A stretch of 7,997 nucleotides of DNA from an uncultured Tepidimonas sp. (lineage in GTDB: Bacteria > Pseudomonadota > Gammaproteobacteria > Burkholderiales > Burkholderiaceae_C), in assembly GCA_937949455.1 (NCBI GenBank), contig CALEDU010000166.1, positions 1-7,997 of the forward strand, written 5' to 3'. A program made the position numbers and the translations under genes. The notes beneath the pieces were generated by a model. That model saw only the letters and a program-made list of their open reading frames with translations, did no database searches and was not told where the DNA came from. Positions 1 to 5,781 of the stretch are shown here, piece after piece. The first letter of the stretch is position 1. Each line of letters opens with the position of its first letter.

Positions 1-1037
1 TGGCCGAGCATGGTCAGGCGGCATTGGATGGGCTCAGGGCCCAGCCCGAAGGCTGGGATGTGGTGTTGATGGACATGCAAATGCCGGTCATGGATGGCTT
101 GCAGGCCACGCAGGCCATCCGACAACAGCTGGGCCTGAGGCAGTTGCCCATCGTGGCCATGACCGCCAACGCGATGGCCAGCGACCGCGAGGCCTGTCTG
201 GCCGCCGGCATGAACGACCACGTCGGCAAGCCCTTTGCCATCGACCAGTTGGTGCGCGTGCTGCTGCACTGGGCACCGCATGCGGTGCGTGCGACGACCG
301 ATGAGCCGCCCAGCGACAGCCGTGATGCCCCTGGGGCCCCGGCCGCCAACGAACCGCAACAGGCTGGCGGCGACTGGAGCCAGATGGACGGTATGGATAT
401 CCCCGCAGCGCTGGAACGCCTGGGCGGCGACCCGGTGTTGTACGCCCGCATTCTGCGCAGCTTTGCGCAAAGCCTGCCGCACACCCTGGCCGAGCTGCAG
501 GCGCGCCTGGATGGCACCCCCGATGCCACTTTGGCGGCGCAGTTACACACCCTCAAGGGGACGGCGGCCACGGTGGGAGCGGTGCAGTTGGCCGCGCGCG
601 CTGCCGATGCCGACCGTGCCGTCAAGGCCAGCCTCAGCCAGCCTGTGCCGACCCTGGACCCTGTGCCGCCATGGTGGCCGCCGTTGGCCGAGTCGCTGCA
701 GCGTTTGCCAGCGACCTTGCAGCAGGTGTTGGCCGAACTGCAAGCGCGTGGCTGGATCGAGCCCGAGCCCGATCCCGCCGCCGGTGCGCAGCAGGCCACA
801 GCGGCGGCCGACCCCGCCCAATGGCGCGATGTGTTGCGGCATCTGCAGGCCCGCCTGCTCGACCAGGACATGGAAGCGCTGGAACTGCACGATCGCCTGC
901 TGGCCGATGCCACGGTGGCGCGCGACCCGCGCTGGGCAGCGCTGCATCGCGCCATGGAACAATTGGATTTCGATGCCGCACGCCAGGCCGTGGAGGCCTT
1001 GCTGAGCCAAGCCGAAAAGGAGCACCATGCAGGCTGA
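1..1037 (+). CDS. Hybrid sensor histidine kinase, C-terminal part (receiver + HPt), 5' end outside window
   Basis: The frame is open from base 3 to a TGA at 1035-1037, giving 344 residues of a protein whose start lies left of the window. Residues ~1-90 of the fragment are the second half of a response-regulator receiver domain: the phospho-acceptor Asp lies in VVLMDMQMPVMDG (codon 72-74), then AMTANA with the conserved Thr, and the conserved Lys of GKPF (codon 228-230). After a Pro/Ala-rich linker, residues ~125-205 form an HPt domain with the phosphorylatable His in LHTLKGTAA (codon 546-548). The last ~80 residues are a helical, HPt-like region without a recognisable phospho-His motif. REC followed by HPt at the C-terminus is typical of hybrid kinases that run an internal phosphorelay. 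The kinase core and sensor part are not visible, so the stimulus is unknown. A stand-alone REC-HPt protein cannot be ruled out. The 3' end overlaps the next gene, a diguanylate cyclase with its own receiver domain and the likely phosphate acceptor. Confidence 0.88.
   Translation, partial: AEHGQAALDGLRAQPEGWDVVLMDMQMPVMDGLQATQAIRQQLGLRQLPIVAMTANAMASDREACLAAGMNDHVGKPFAIDQLVRVLLHWAPHAVRATTDEPPSDSRDAPGAPAANEPQQAGGDWSQMDGMDIPAALERLGGDPVLYARILRSFAQSLPHTLAELQARLDGTPDATLAAQLHTLKGTAATVGAVQLAARAADADRAVKASLSQPVPTLDPVPPWWPPLAESLQRLPATLQQVLAELQARGWIEPEPDPAAGAQQATAAADPAQWRDVLRHLQARLLDQDMEALELHDRLLADATVARDPRWAALHRAMEQLDFDAARQAVEALLSQAEKEHHAG
1017..1022 (+). promoter_or_regulatory. Ribosome binding site of the REC-GGDEF gene
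   Basis: AAGGAG lies 4 nt before the ATG at 1027, inside the last codons of the upstream kinase gene. It fixes the start of the cyclase and means that this gene can be translated within the kinase message. Confidence 0.7.
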
Positions 1038-1983
1038 CCCCAATCCGCTGTCGGCGTGGCCCGTGCGCAAACCGCGCCTGTTGCTGGTGGACGACCAACC
1101 GCTGCAACTGCAGACGCTGTACCGGGCGCTGGCCGGGCAGTATCAGTCCTTCATGGCCACCAGCGGGGCCCAGGCGCTGCAAGTGGCGCTGGAGCAGCAG
1201 CCCGACCTGATTTTGCTGGACATGGTGATGCCCGACATGGACGGCTTGGCGGTGTTGCAGGCCCTGCGCGGGCAGCGCATCACGGCCGACATTCCGGTGA
1301 TCTTCGTCACGGCCCACAGCGGAGAGGAGGTCGAGTCGCGCTGCCTGGATGCGGGAGCCGTGGACTTCATTTCCAAGCCGATCAATCCCAGCGTGGTGCG
1401 CGCCCGAGTCCGCACCCATTTGACGTTGAAGTTCCAGTCCGATCTGCTGCGCGAGCTGGCCTTCATCGATGGCTTGACCGGGGTGGCGAACCGGCGCCAG
1501 TTCGACGAACGCTTGGCCATCGAGTGGGCACGCGCGCAACGCCTAGGCGCGTGCTTGAGCCTGATGATGATCGATGTGGACCATTTCAAGGCCTACAACG
1601 ACCACTATGGGCATCAGGCCGGCGATGGTGCGCTGCGCCGCGTCGCCGCCTGCCTGCGCGAGCAGGTGCGCCGCAGCACCGATTTGGTGGCGCGCTACGG
1701 TGGCGAAGAATTTGCCTGCCTGCTGCCCGACACCGGTGCAGAAGATGCGTCCCGGCTGGCGAACCGCATCCGCGAAGCGGTGCATGAACTGGCCATCTTG
1801 CATCGCTTTGGCGCGCCCGGCGGGCGACTGACCGTGAGCGTGGGGGTGGCCACACGGGTGGGCGCGGCGCTGCCGAGCTGGCACCCGGCTTTGTTGGTGG
1901 GGCTGGCCGATGCGCAACTCTACGAAGCCAAACGCCAGGGGCGCGATCGCGTGTGTACGGCGCTGCTGGATCCCGGCTCTTGA
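1027..1983 (+). CDS. Response regulator with GGDEF output: diguanylate cyclase (PleD/WspR-like)
   Basis: A 318-residue cytoplasmic protein predicted to make cyclic-di-GMP from two GTP when its receiver is phosphorylated. Residues ~16-132 are a receiver domain: acidic pair D22-D23 in LLLVDDQ, phospho-acceptor D65 in LILLDMVMPDMDG, T95 and K117 (SKPI). Residues ~145-312 are a GGDEF domain beginning DGLTGVANRRQFD, with the metal/GTP motif IDVDHFKAYNDHYGHQAGD and the active-site signature GGEEF at 225-229. RSTD at 216-219, five residues before GGEEF, fits the RxxD inhibitory site, so product inhibition is likely. There is no EAL or HD-GYP domain, hence synthesis only. The start is ATG with a good AAGGAG. 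The gene overlaps the hybrid-kinase gene by 11 bp, so the two are probably co-translated and the kinase HPt is the likely phosphate donor (inference). The cellular output, such as biofilm or motility, cannot be read from the sequence. Confidence 0.95.
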   Translation: MQADPNPLSAWPVRKPRLLLVDDQPLQLQTLYRALAGQYQSFMATSGAQALQVALEQQPDLILLDMVMPDMDGLAVLQALRGQRITADIPVIFVTAHSGEEVESRCLDAGAVDFISKPINPSVVRARVRTHLTLKFQSDLLRELAFIDGLTGVANRRQFDERLAIEWARAQRLGACLSLMMIDVDHFKAYNDHYGHQAGDGALRRVAACLREQVRRSTDLVARYGGEEFACLLPDTGAEDASRLANRIREAVHELAILHRFGAPGGRLTVSVGVATRVGAALPSWHPALLVGLADAQLYEAKRQGRDRVCTALLDPGS

Positions 1984-1998
1984 GCCAGTGCGGACGGA

Positions 1999-3975
1999 TC
2001 AGCCTGCCGCCTGCGCCGACTCACGCAAGCGAAACTGATCCAGCACCTGGGCCATCTGTTCGGCGCGCTCGATCAAGCGTCGAGAGTGCTGTTGTGTGCG
2101 CTCAACGAGCGCAGCATTTTCGGCGGTCACCGCATCCAGGTCCCCTACCGCTTTGATCATCTCGCTGAGCGCCTGACTTTGCTGCGCGCTGGCCTGACTG
2201 ATCTGTTCCATCCGCGTGGCAACGTCCCGAATACCCTGCACCCAATCGCCGAGCAGCGCATGGACCGAGCCGATTGCAGCGGCCGATGCCTGGACCCGCT
2301 CGCCCGATGCAGCGATGAGCTGACGTACTTCGTTGGCAGCGTGTTGGCTGCGCTGGGCCAGCGAGCGCACCTCACTCGCAACCACGGCAAACCCGCGCCC
2401 TGCCTCGCCAGCGCGGGCGGCTTCCACCGCCGCATTCAACGCCAGAATGTTGGTTTGGAACGCGATCGCGTCAATGGTGCCGATGATTTCGGTCATGCGC
2501 GCTGCCGTGGTCTGCAGGGTGTCCATCTCGTGCACGGTCCGATCCATCATTTCGCTGGCGCGGTCTGTCTGCTGGTGCAGCGCTTGGGTGGCCGTGCTTA
2601 CCGACTGGGCGACGTTCGCGTTGGATTGGACCTTATCACCCACGCTGCGTACCGCGCTGGTGGTTTGTTCCAGGCTGGCGGCCTGAGCCTGGGTCCGATC
2701 TGCCAGCGTGCTGCTGTCGTCGACCAGGCGAGCTCCGACTTCCCGGACCAAATGTCCAGCGCCGCGCATGTCGGCGATCAGGGCCGACAGCCGCTGCAGC
2801 ATGTGGGCCATGACGGTACCCAGCCGGGCCAATTCATCATGGCCTGGCACCTGTACGAGGGTGGTCAAATCCCCCCGTGCGGCCCGCTCCATGGCATGGG
2901 AAACAAGGCGCAGGCTCGATAGCGTGGCCGCCCGCACGGCCAATATGCCGTAGATCTGCAGGAATACCCCCACCAAGCAGCCCAGAGAAACGCCGATCAG
3001 CGCATGAGTCAGCCGCGATTCGCGCTGTTTTAGCAGGTCGTCGAGGCGGTCCGAGGCATGGTCCTGAAAAGCCAGTGCCTTTTGTATGGCAGCGGTGCCC
3101 TGGTCGAAAAATGCCGACGCCGCCCCACGGGGCACGCCTTCACCAAAAGCGCTCTGTAGCGCCTCGTACAGGGCGGCTTGGGTTTGACGGGCTTGTACCC
3201 ATGCTTCGGGGACAGCCTCGCCCGCGCGCGCGAGCGATTCCATCTTAAGCTCGATGCGGTGCGCAATGCCCTGCATCTGCCTGGTCAGTCCCATCAGCTG
3301 TGCAAACTCCTCGGGCTCGATCTGGCCACGCGCGAGCATGCCCGTACCCAAGCCGCGCAACTGGCTCATCACCTCGATCCAGGGCGGGGTGCGCTCCACC
3401 ACGATGTCCATCCAAAAATAGGCTGCGGGCTCCGGGTCGAACAGCAAAGTCGAGGTCCCAGCGAGAAACAGCACGGCATCGTGCAGCCGGTCAATCGCCT
3501 GGGAATGCTGGTCGAACAGCGCCTGCGGGCTCAGGCGCGCCCCGTCGCCCAACAGCGGCTCGATGATTTGGCGAATACCATTCCAGTGTGCAGTGAGTGC
3601 CAGGGCGGGATGGGCCTCGATGGAGGTTTCCACCTGCGCCATGGCTTCGCGCAGGCGCTGCCGGGTGGTGTCGCGCGCAGCGGCCACCGTTGTATCCCCA
3701 TTGAGCAGTCGATTGGTCTGTCCGCGATGGGTGGCGGTGAGCGCACTGATCTGCGCGAGCTGGCGGACGATGGACAGTCCAATCCGCTCGGACCGCACGG
3801 CGGCCAGGTTCTCCCGCATATCGTTGATCAACAGGCCCAGTGTCACCAGCAGCGGAACGAGCAGCAGCAACCCGAGCGCAACCAGCTTGCCGCCCATGGA
3901 TAAGCGGCGCAGCAGCGCCGCGCCCGCTTGCAGCCAGGCGGGCACGGCAGCATCGGCAGTGTCGGTCTGGGGCAT
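1999..3975 (-). CDS. Methyl-accepting chemotaxis protein with large helical periplasmic sensor domain
   Basis: A 658-residue inner-membrane chemoreceptor that would signal through CheW/CheA to the flagellar motor or another Che-type output. Approximate domains: cytoplasmic N-terminus 1-28; TM1 29-51 ([19 protein letters not shown]); periplasmic helical domain 52-323; TM2 324-347 ([20 protein letters not shown]); HAMP 348-401; methyl-accepting signalling domain to ~640. The hairpin tip is unmistakable ([20 protein letters not shown], then [18 protein letters not shown]). No CheR/CheB-binding pentapeptide is seen at the C-terminus (ends RESAQAAG). The sensor domain lacks obvious Cache signatures; its [12 protein letters not shown] segment resembles the start of NIT-type helical sensors (weak inference), so the ligand is unknown. 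Start: the ATG at 3981 forms an ATGA overlap with the upstream gene, but the AAGGA box abuts it with no spacing. The same box is 6 nt from the in-frame ATG at 3975, which I prefer; the difference is two residues. It lies downstream of, and probably in one operon with, the thioredoxin-fold gene. Confidence 0.95.
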   Translation of the reverse strand: MPQTDTADAAVPAWLQAGAALLRRLSMGGKLVALGLLLLVPLLVTLGLLINDMRENLAAVRSERIGLSIVRQLAQISALTATHRGQTNRLLNGDTTVAAARDTTRQRLREAMAQVETSIEAHPALALTAHWNGIRQIIEPLLGDGARLSPQALFDQHSQAIDRLHDAVLFLAGTSTLLFDPEPAAYFWMDIVVERTPPWIEVMSQLRGLGTGMLARGQIEPEEFAQLMGLTRQMQGIAHRIELKMESLARAGEAVPEAWVQARQTQAALYEALQSAFGEGVPRGAASAFFDQGTAAIQKALAFQDHASDRLDDLLKQRESRLTHALIGVSLGCLVGVFLQIYGILAVRAATLSSLRLVSHAMERAARGDLTTLVQVPGHDELARLGTVMAHMLQRLSALIADMRGAGHLVREVGARLVDDSSTLADRTQAQAASLEQTTSAVRSVGDKVQSNANVAQSVSTATQALHQQTDRASEMMDRTVHEMDTLQTTAARMTEIIGTIDAIAFQTNILALNAAVEAARAGEAGRGFAVVASEVRSLAQRSQHAANEVRQLIAASGERVQASAAAIGSVHALLGDWVQGIRDVATRMEQISQASAQQSQALSEMIKAVGDLDAVTAENAALVERTQQHSRRLIERAEQMAQVLDQFRLRESAQAAG

Positions 3976-3977
3976 CG

Positions 3978-4439
3978 TCATTCCTTGTGCGTAGCAGATC
4001 GAACGGGTGGATCAGATCGGCGCAGCCGCGCGCGCGCCAATGATAGCCGGGCTTCCAGGTAAGGGCCATAAAAATCGGTGACGCCCAGCCCCTCCAACCG
4101 TTCGGCCAATTCGCGCCCGCGCTCATCCACGAACAAGACGGTCGGGGCCACGCGCACGCGCCAGGCCCGGGCTTGGTCATGGCCCGTGGTGGGCCGCCCT
4201 TGCAGATCCAGCAAGGGCGTGCGCCGATCCAGCATGTCGATCTGCACGGCGTGGATTTCGCCGCGCTGTAGCATGGGGCCCAGGTAGTGGTTGCGTACCA
4301 CATCGCAAAAGGCGCAGCCCGCCAGCGTCACCATGACCACGAGGGGGTCTTGGTGCGCGCCAGCCGCCTGGGCCGCCGCTTGCAAGGACGCAGGCACGGG
4401 CAATGCCGATGGGTGGGGGGAATGGGCAGCTGTGTTCAT
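3978..4439 (-). CDS. Thioredoxin-fold protein with CxxC active site
   Basis: A 153-residue protein that I read as a thioredoxin-superfamily disulfide oxidoreductase. The core [20 protein letters not shown] (33-52) supplies the first strand and a CAFC redox site (C42, C45) at the head of a helix. Further on, [12 protein letters not shown] (98-109) gives the conserved cis-proline (P99) and central strand, and [17 protein letters not shown] resembles the C-terminal helix of SoxW/DsbC-like thioredoxin-fold proteins. The first 30 residues are Ala/Pro-rich with no convincing hydrophobic signal sequence, so a cytoplasmic location is more likely than periplasmic, which is unusual if its clients are exported proteins. 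The start is the ATG at 4439. It has no clear Shine-Dalgarno box (CCGTATCCCC precedes it), but the frame upstream has no family-like residues. Its TGA overlaps the first ATG of the MCP gene by 4 bp. The exact subfamily and substrate are not recognisable. Confidence 0.82.
   Translation of the reverse strand: MNTAAHSPHPSALPVPASLQAAAQAAGAHQDPLVVMVTLAGCAFCDVVRNHYLGPMLQRGEIHAVQIDMLDRRTPLLDLQGRPTTGHDQARAWRVRVAPTVLFVDERGRELAERLEGLGVTDFYGPYLEARLSLARARLRRSDPPVRSATHKE
3982..3986 (-). promoter_or_regulatory. Ribosome binding site deciding the MCP start
   Basis: AAGGA on the minus strand sits inside the last codons (Lys-Glu) of the thioredoxin-fold gene. It directly touches the ATG at 3979-3981 but is 6 nt from the second in-frame ATG at 3973-3975. 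Normal spacing favours the second ATG. The ATGA overlap favours coupled re-initiation at the first. Confidence 0.5.
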
Positions 4440-4458
4440 GGGGATACGGGTCTGCGCT

Positions 4459-4463
4459 AGGAT
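4459..4463 (+). promoter_or_regulatory. Candidate ribosome binding site of the lipoprotein gene
   Basis: AGGAT lies 7 nt before the ATG at 4471, in the 31-bp divergent gap. It supports that start over the in-frame GTG at 4513 and the ATG at 4540. Confidence 0.45.
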
Positions 4464-4470
4464 ATGCCGG

Positions 4471-5088
4471 ATGGCATTTTGCCTTGCCCTCGATCGCTTT
4501 GCCGGGTCTGCTGTGGTCCGCCTTGCGCGGGCCGGGTCGATGTCTTTGGCCGCCGCCTGGGCCGCCGCGTGCAGCCCCACGCTGGACTGGCGCACCGTGC
4601 AGCAGGAGGGCACGCCGGTGACGGCGCTGTTGCCCTGCAAGCCCGAGCGCGCCACGCGCGACGTGCCCTTGCGCGGCCCGCAACAGCCGCCGGTGACACT
4701 GCATATGCTAAGTTGCGAGGCGGCGGGCCACACCTTCGCCGTGGCGGCCGTGCGCCTGCCCGAGGCTTGGGGCCCGGGCGAGGGACCTGCGGGCTGGATC
4801 GACGACTGGCAGCGCGCCAGTTGGGCCACGCTGCAACTGCAGCCGGGGCCGCACGGGGCACCACCCGGCTGGGCCGCAGTGCCCTGTGTCATGCGCGGAC
4901 CCGCCGTGGCGCAGCGTTGCTGGCGCGGCCCAGGACGCACCCCTGCCGGTGCGCCGGTTCAAGCCGAGTTGCACTGGACCAGCGATGGTCGCTGGCTGGC
5001 CCAGGTGGCGCTCTACGGCCCCGGTCTGTCGCCCGATGCCCACGAAACCTTCTTCGGAGGGGTCGCTCTGCGCGGATCGGACGGATAA
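4471..5088 (+). CDS. Putative lipoprotein of unknown function preceding the PTS genes
   Basis: A 205-residue protein that I do not recognise by function. The N-terminus looks like a lipoprotein signal: Arg residues (RLARAGS), a short apolar run (MSLAAAWAAA) and then Cys34 followed by SPTLDW. The lipobox is weak because Ala, not Leu, is at -3. A start at GTG 4513 would give a more typical 20-residue signal with positive charge near the N-terminus, but the ATG at 4471 has the better ribosome site (AGGAT, 7 nt away). The mature part has four more cysteines in short contexts (LLPCKPE, MLSCEAAG, VPCVMRG, QRCWRG), which fit two disulfides in the periplasm (inference). It has no transmembrane helix and many Trp/Pro/Gly residues, and ends ETFFGGVALRGSDG. 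The stop is 8 bp before the EIIA start, so it is probably co-transcribed with the PTS genes. It diverges from the thioredoxin-fold gene. Its reading frame, composition and close spacing argue that it is real; the membrane anchor is less certain. Confidence 0.72.
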   Translation: MAFCLALDRFAGSAVVRLARAGSMSLAAAWAAACSPTLDWRTVQQEGTPVTALLPCKPERATRDVPLRGPQQPPVTLHMLSCEAAGHTFAVAAVRLPEAWGPGEGPAGWIDDWQRASWATLQLQPGPHGAPPGWAAVPCVMRGPAVAQRCWRGPGRTPAGAPVQAELHWTSDGRWLAQVALYGPGLSPDAHETFFGGVALRGSDG

Positions 5089-5096
5089 TCTTCGCC

Positions 5097-5543
5097 GTGA
5101 ACGCCATCCTCGTCATTGCCCACGCACCCTTGGCCTCCGCGTTGCGCCAGTGTGTGCTGCACGTCTTTCCAGATGCGCATCAAGCCGTCGATGCGCTGGA
5201 TGTGCCCCCACATCAGGCCCCGGAAGAGACGCTGGCCCAGGCGCGCCGGATGATGGCCCTGCATGGCGCGGACGATACCCTGGTGCTCACCGATATCTTG
5301 GGTGCGACGCCCTGCAACATCGCCACGCAACTGCTCGATGACGCGCATACCCGCCTGGTCACAGGGGTCAACCTCCCCATGCTGCTGCGCGCTGTGACTT
5401 ACCGCCACGAACCCATCGACACCTTGGTGTCGCGTGCCACGCTAGGGGGTACCCAGGGCGTCGTGCCGCTGGCCCCTGCCGCGCCGCAAAATCCATGCTG
5501 CAGCTCTGCCCATGATCCAACGCACCGTGACCATCCGCAATAA
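5097..5543 (+). CDS. PTS mannose-family EIIA component (short, stand-alone)
   Basis: A 148-residue cytoplasmic phosphocarrier of the fructose/mannose (ManX-like) EIIA family, which accepts phosphate from HPr-His15. Signatures: the N-terminal strand NAILVIAHAPLASALRQC with the phosphorylated His at residue 9; LVLTDILGATPCNIATQLL at ~64-82; and GVNLPMLLRA at ~90-99. There is no EIIB domain, unlike E. coli ManX, and no EIIB/C/D gene follows, so it probably acts as a regulatory phospho-switch (inference). I place the start at the GTG at 5097 because no ATG fits and the family begins right at the AILVIAHAP strand. The ribosome site is poor (GGA about 11 nt away), and translation may be coupled to the lipoprotein stop 8 bp upstream. 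The last ~20 residues (from APQNPCC) are a polar His/Pro/Cys tail not expected to be part of the fold. The tail overlaps ptsH by 32 bp. Confidence 0.93.
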   Translation: MNAILVIAHAPLASALRQCVLHVFPDAHQAVDALDVPPHQAPEETLAQARRMMALHGADDTLVLTDILGATPCNIATQLLDDAHTRLVTGVNLPMLLRAVTYRHEPIDTLVSRATLGGTQGVVPLAPAAPQNPCCSSAHDPTHRDHPQ

Positions 5544-5781
5544 GCTCGGACTGCACGCCCGCGCCTCGGCCAAGCTCACCAAGCTGGCTGGGGGGTTTGC
5601 GTGCGACATATGGCTCAGCCGCAATGGCCGGCGCGTCAATGCCAAAAGCATCATGGGGGTGATGATGCTGGCCGCCGGGCTGGGGGCTGCGGTGGACATC
5701 GAGACCGACGGCCCCGACGAACAGGCGGCCATGGATGCCCTGGTCGCGCTGATCGACGACAAGTTCGGGGAGGGCGAATGA
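5512..5781 (+). CDS. ptsH: Phosphocarrier protein HPr
   Basis: An 89-residue cytoplasmic HPr that relays phosphate from enzyme I to EIIA. The catalytic His15 is in NKLGLHARASAKL and the regulatory Ser46 in NAKSIMGVMML, both at canonical positions. The length is the usual 85-90 residues. Retained Ser46 with a good surrounding motif suggests that HPr kinase/phosphorylase (HprK), common in betaproteobacteria but not in this window, may act on it (established for the family; inference here). The ATG at 5512 sets the His15 numbering and the IQRTVTIRN first strand. The preceding bases (GCAGCTCTGCCC) hold no Shine-Dalgarno box, and the start lies 32 bp inside the end of the EIIA gene, so translation is probably coupled. 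Its TGA overlaps the ptsI ATG (ATGA). Confidence 0.97.
   Translation: MIQRTVTIRNKLGLHARASAKLTKLAGGFACDIWLSRNGRRVNAKSIMGVMMLAAGLGAAVDIETDGPDEQAAMDALVALIDDKFGEGE
5769..5773 (+). promoter_or_regulatory. Ribosome binding site of ptsI
   Basis: GGAGG within a GGGGAGGG run, 4 nt before the ATG at 5778 and inside the last codons of ptsH. It is the strongest ribosome site of the PTS cluster and fixes the ptsI start. Confidence 0.7.

Noticed and set aside
1975..1986. Inverted repeat GGCTCTTGAGCC at the end of the diguanylate cyclase gene
   Set aside because: The loop is only 2 nt (or the stem only 4 bp) and no T-run follows, so it is not a credible terminator; chance is likely in GC-rich DNA.
2086..2922. 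A 278-codon plus-strand frame within the MCP region
   Set aside because: It is antisense to the unmistakable MCP signalling and HAMP domains and has no recognisable domain of its own.
4380..4408. TTGCAA as a -35 box ahead of the lipoprotein gene
   Set aside because: No -10-like hexamer occurs at a suitable spacing.
4435..4463. Possible rightward promoter TTCATG - 17 bp - TAGGAT before the lipoprotein gene
   Set aside because: It matches only 3 of 6 and 4 of 6 consensus bases and would place the transcript start almost on the ATG. Too weak to annotate.
4440..4940. N-terminal extension of the thioredoxin-fold frame on the minus strand
   Set aside because: It lies opposite the lipoprotein gene and reads as low-complexity shadow sequence. 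The ATG at 4439 gives a protein of normal thioredoxin-fold size.
4464..5096. In-frame upstream extension of the EIIA frame
   Set aside because: The EIIA family starts at the first strand (AILVIAHAP). The extension is Arg/Ala/Pro-rich shadow translation of the lipoprotein gene in another frame.
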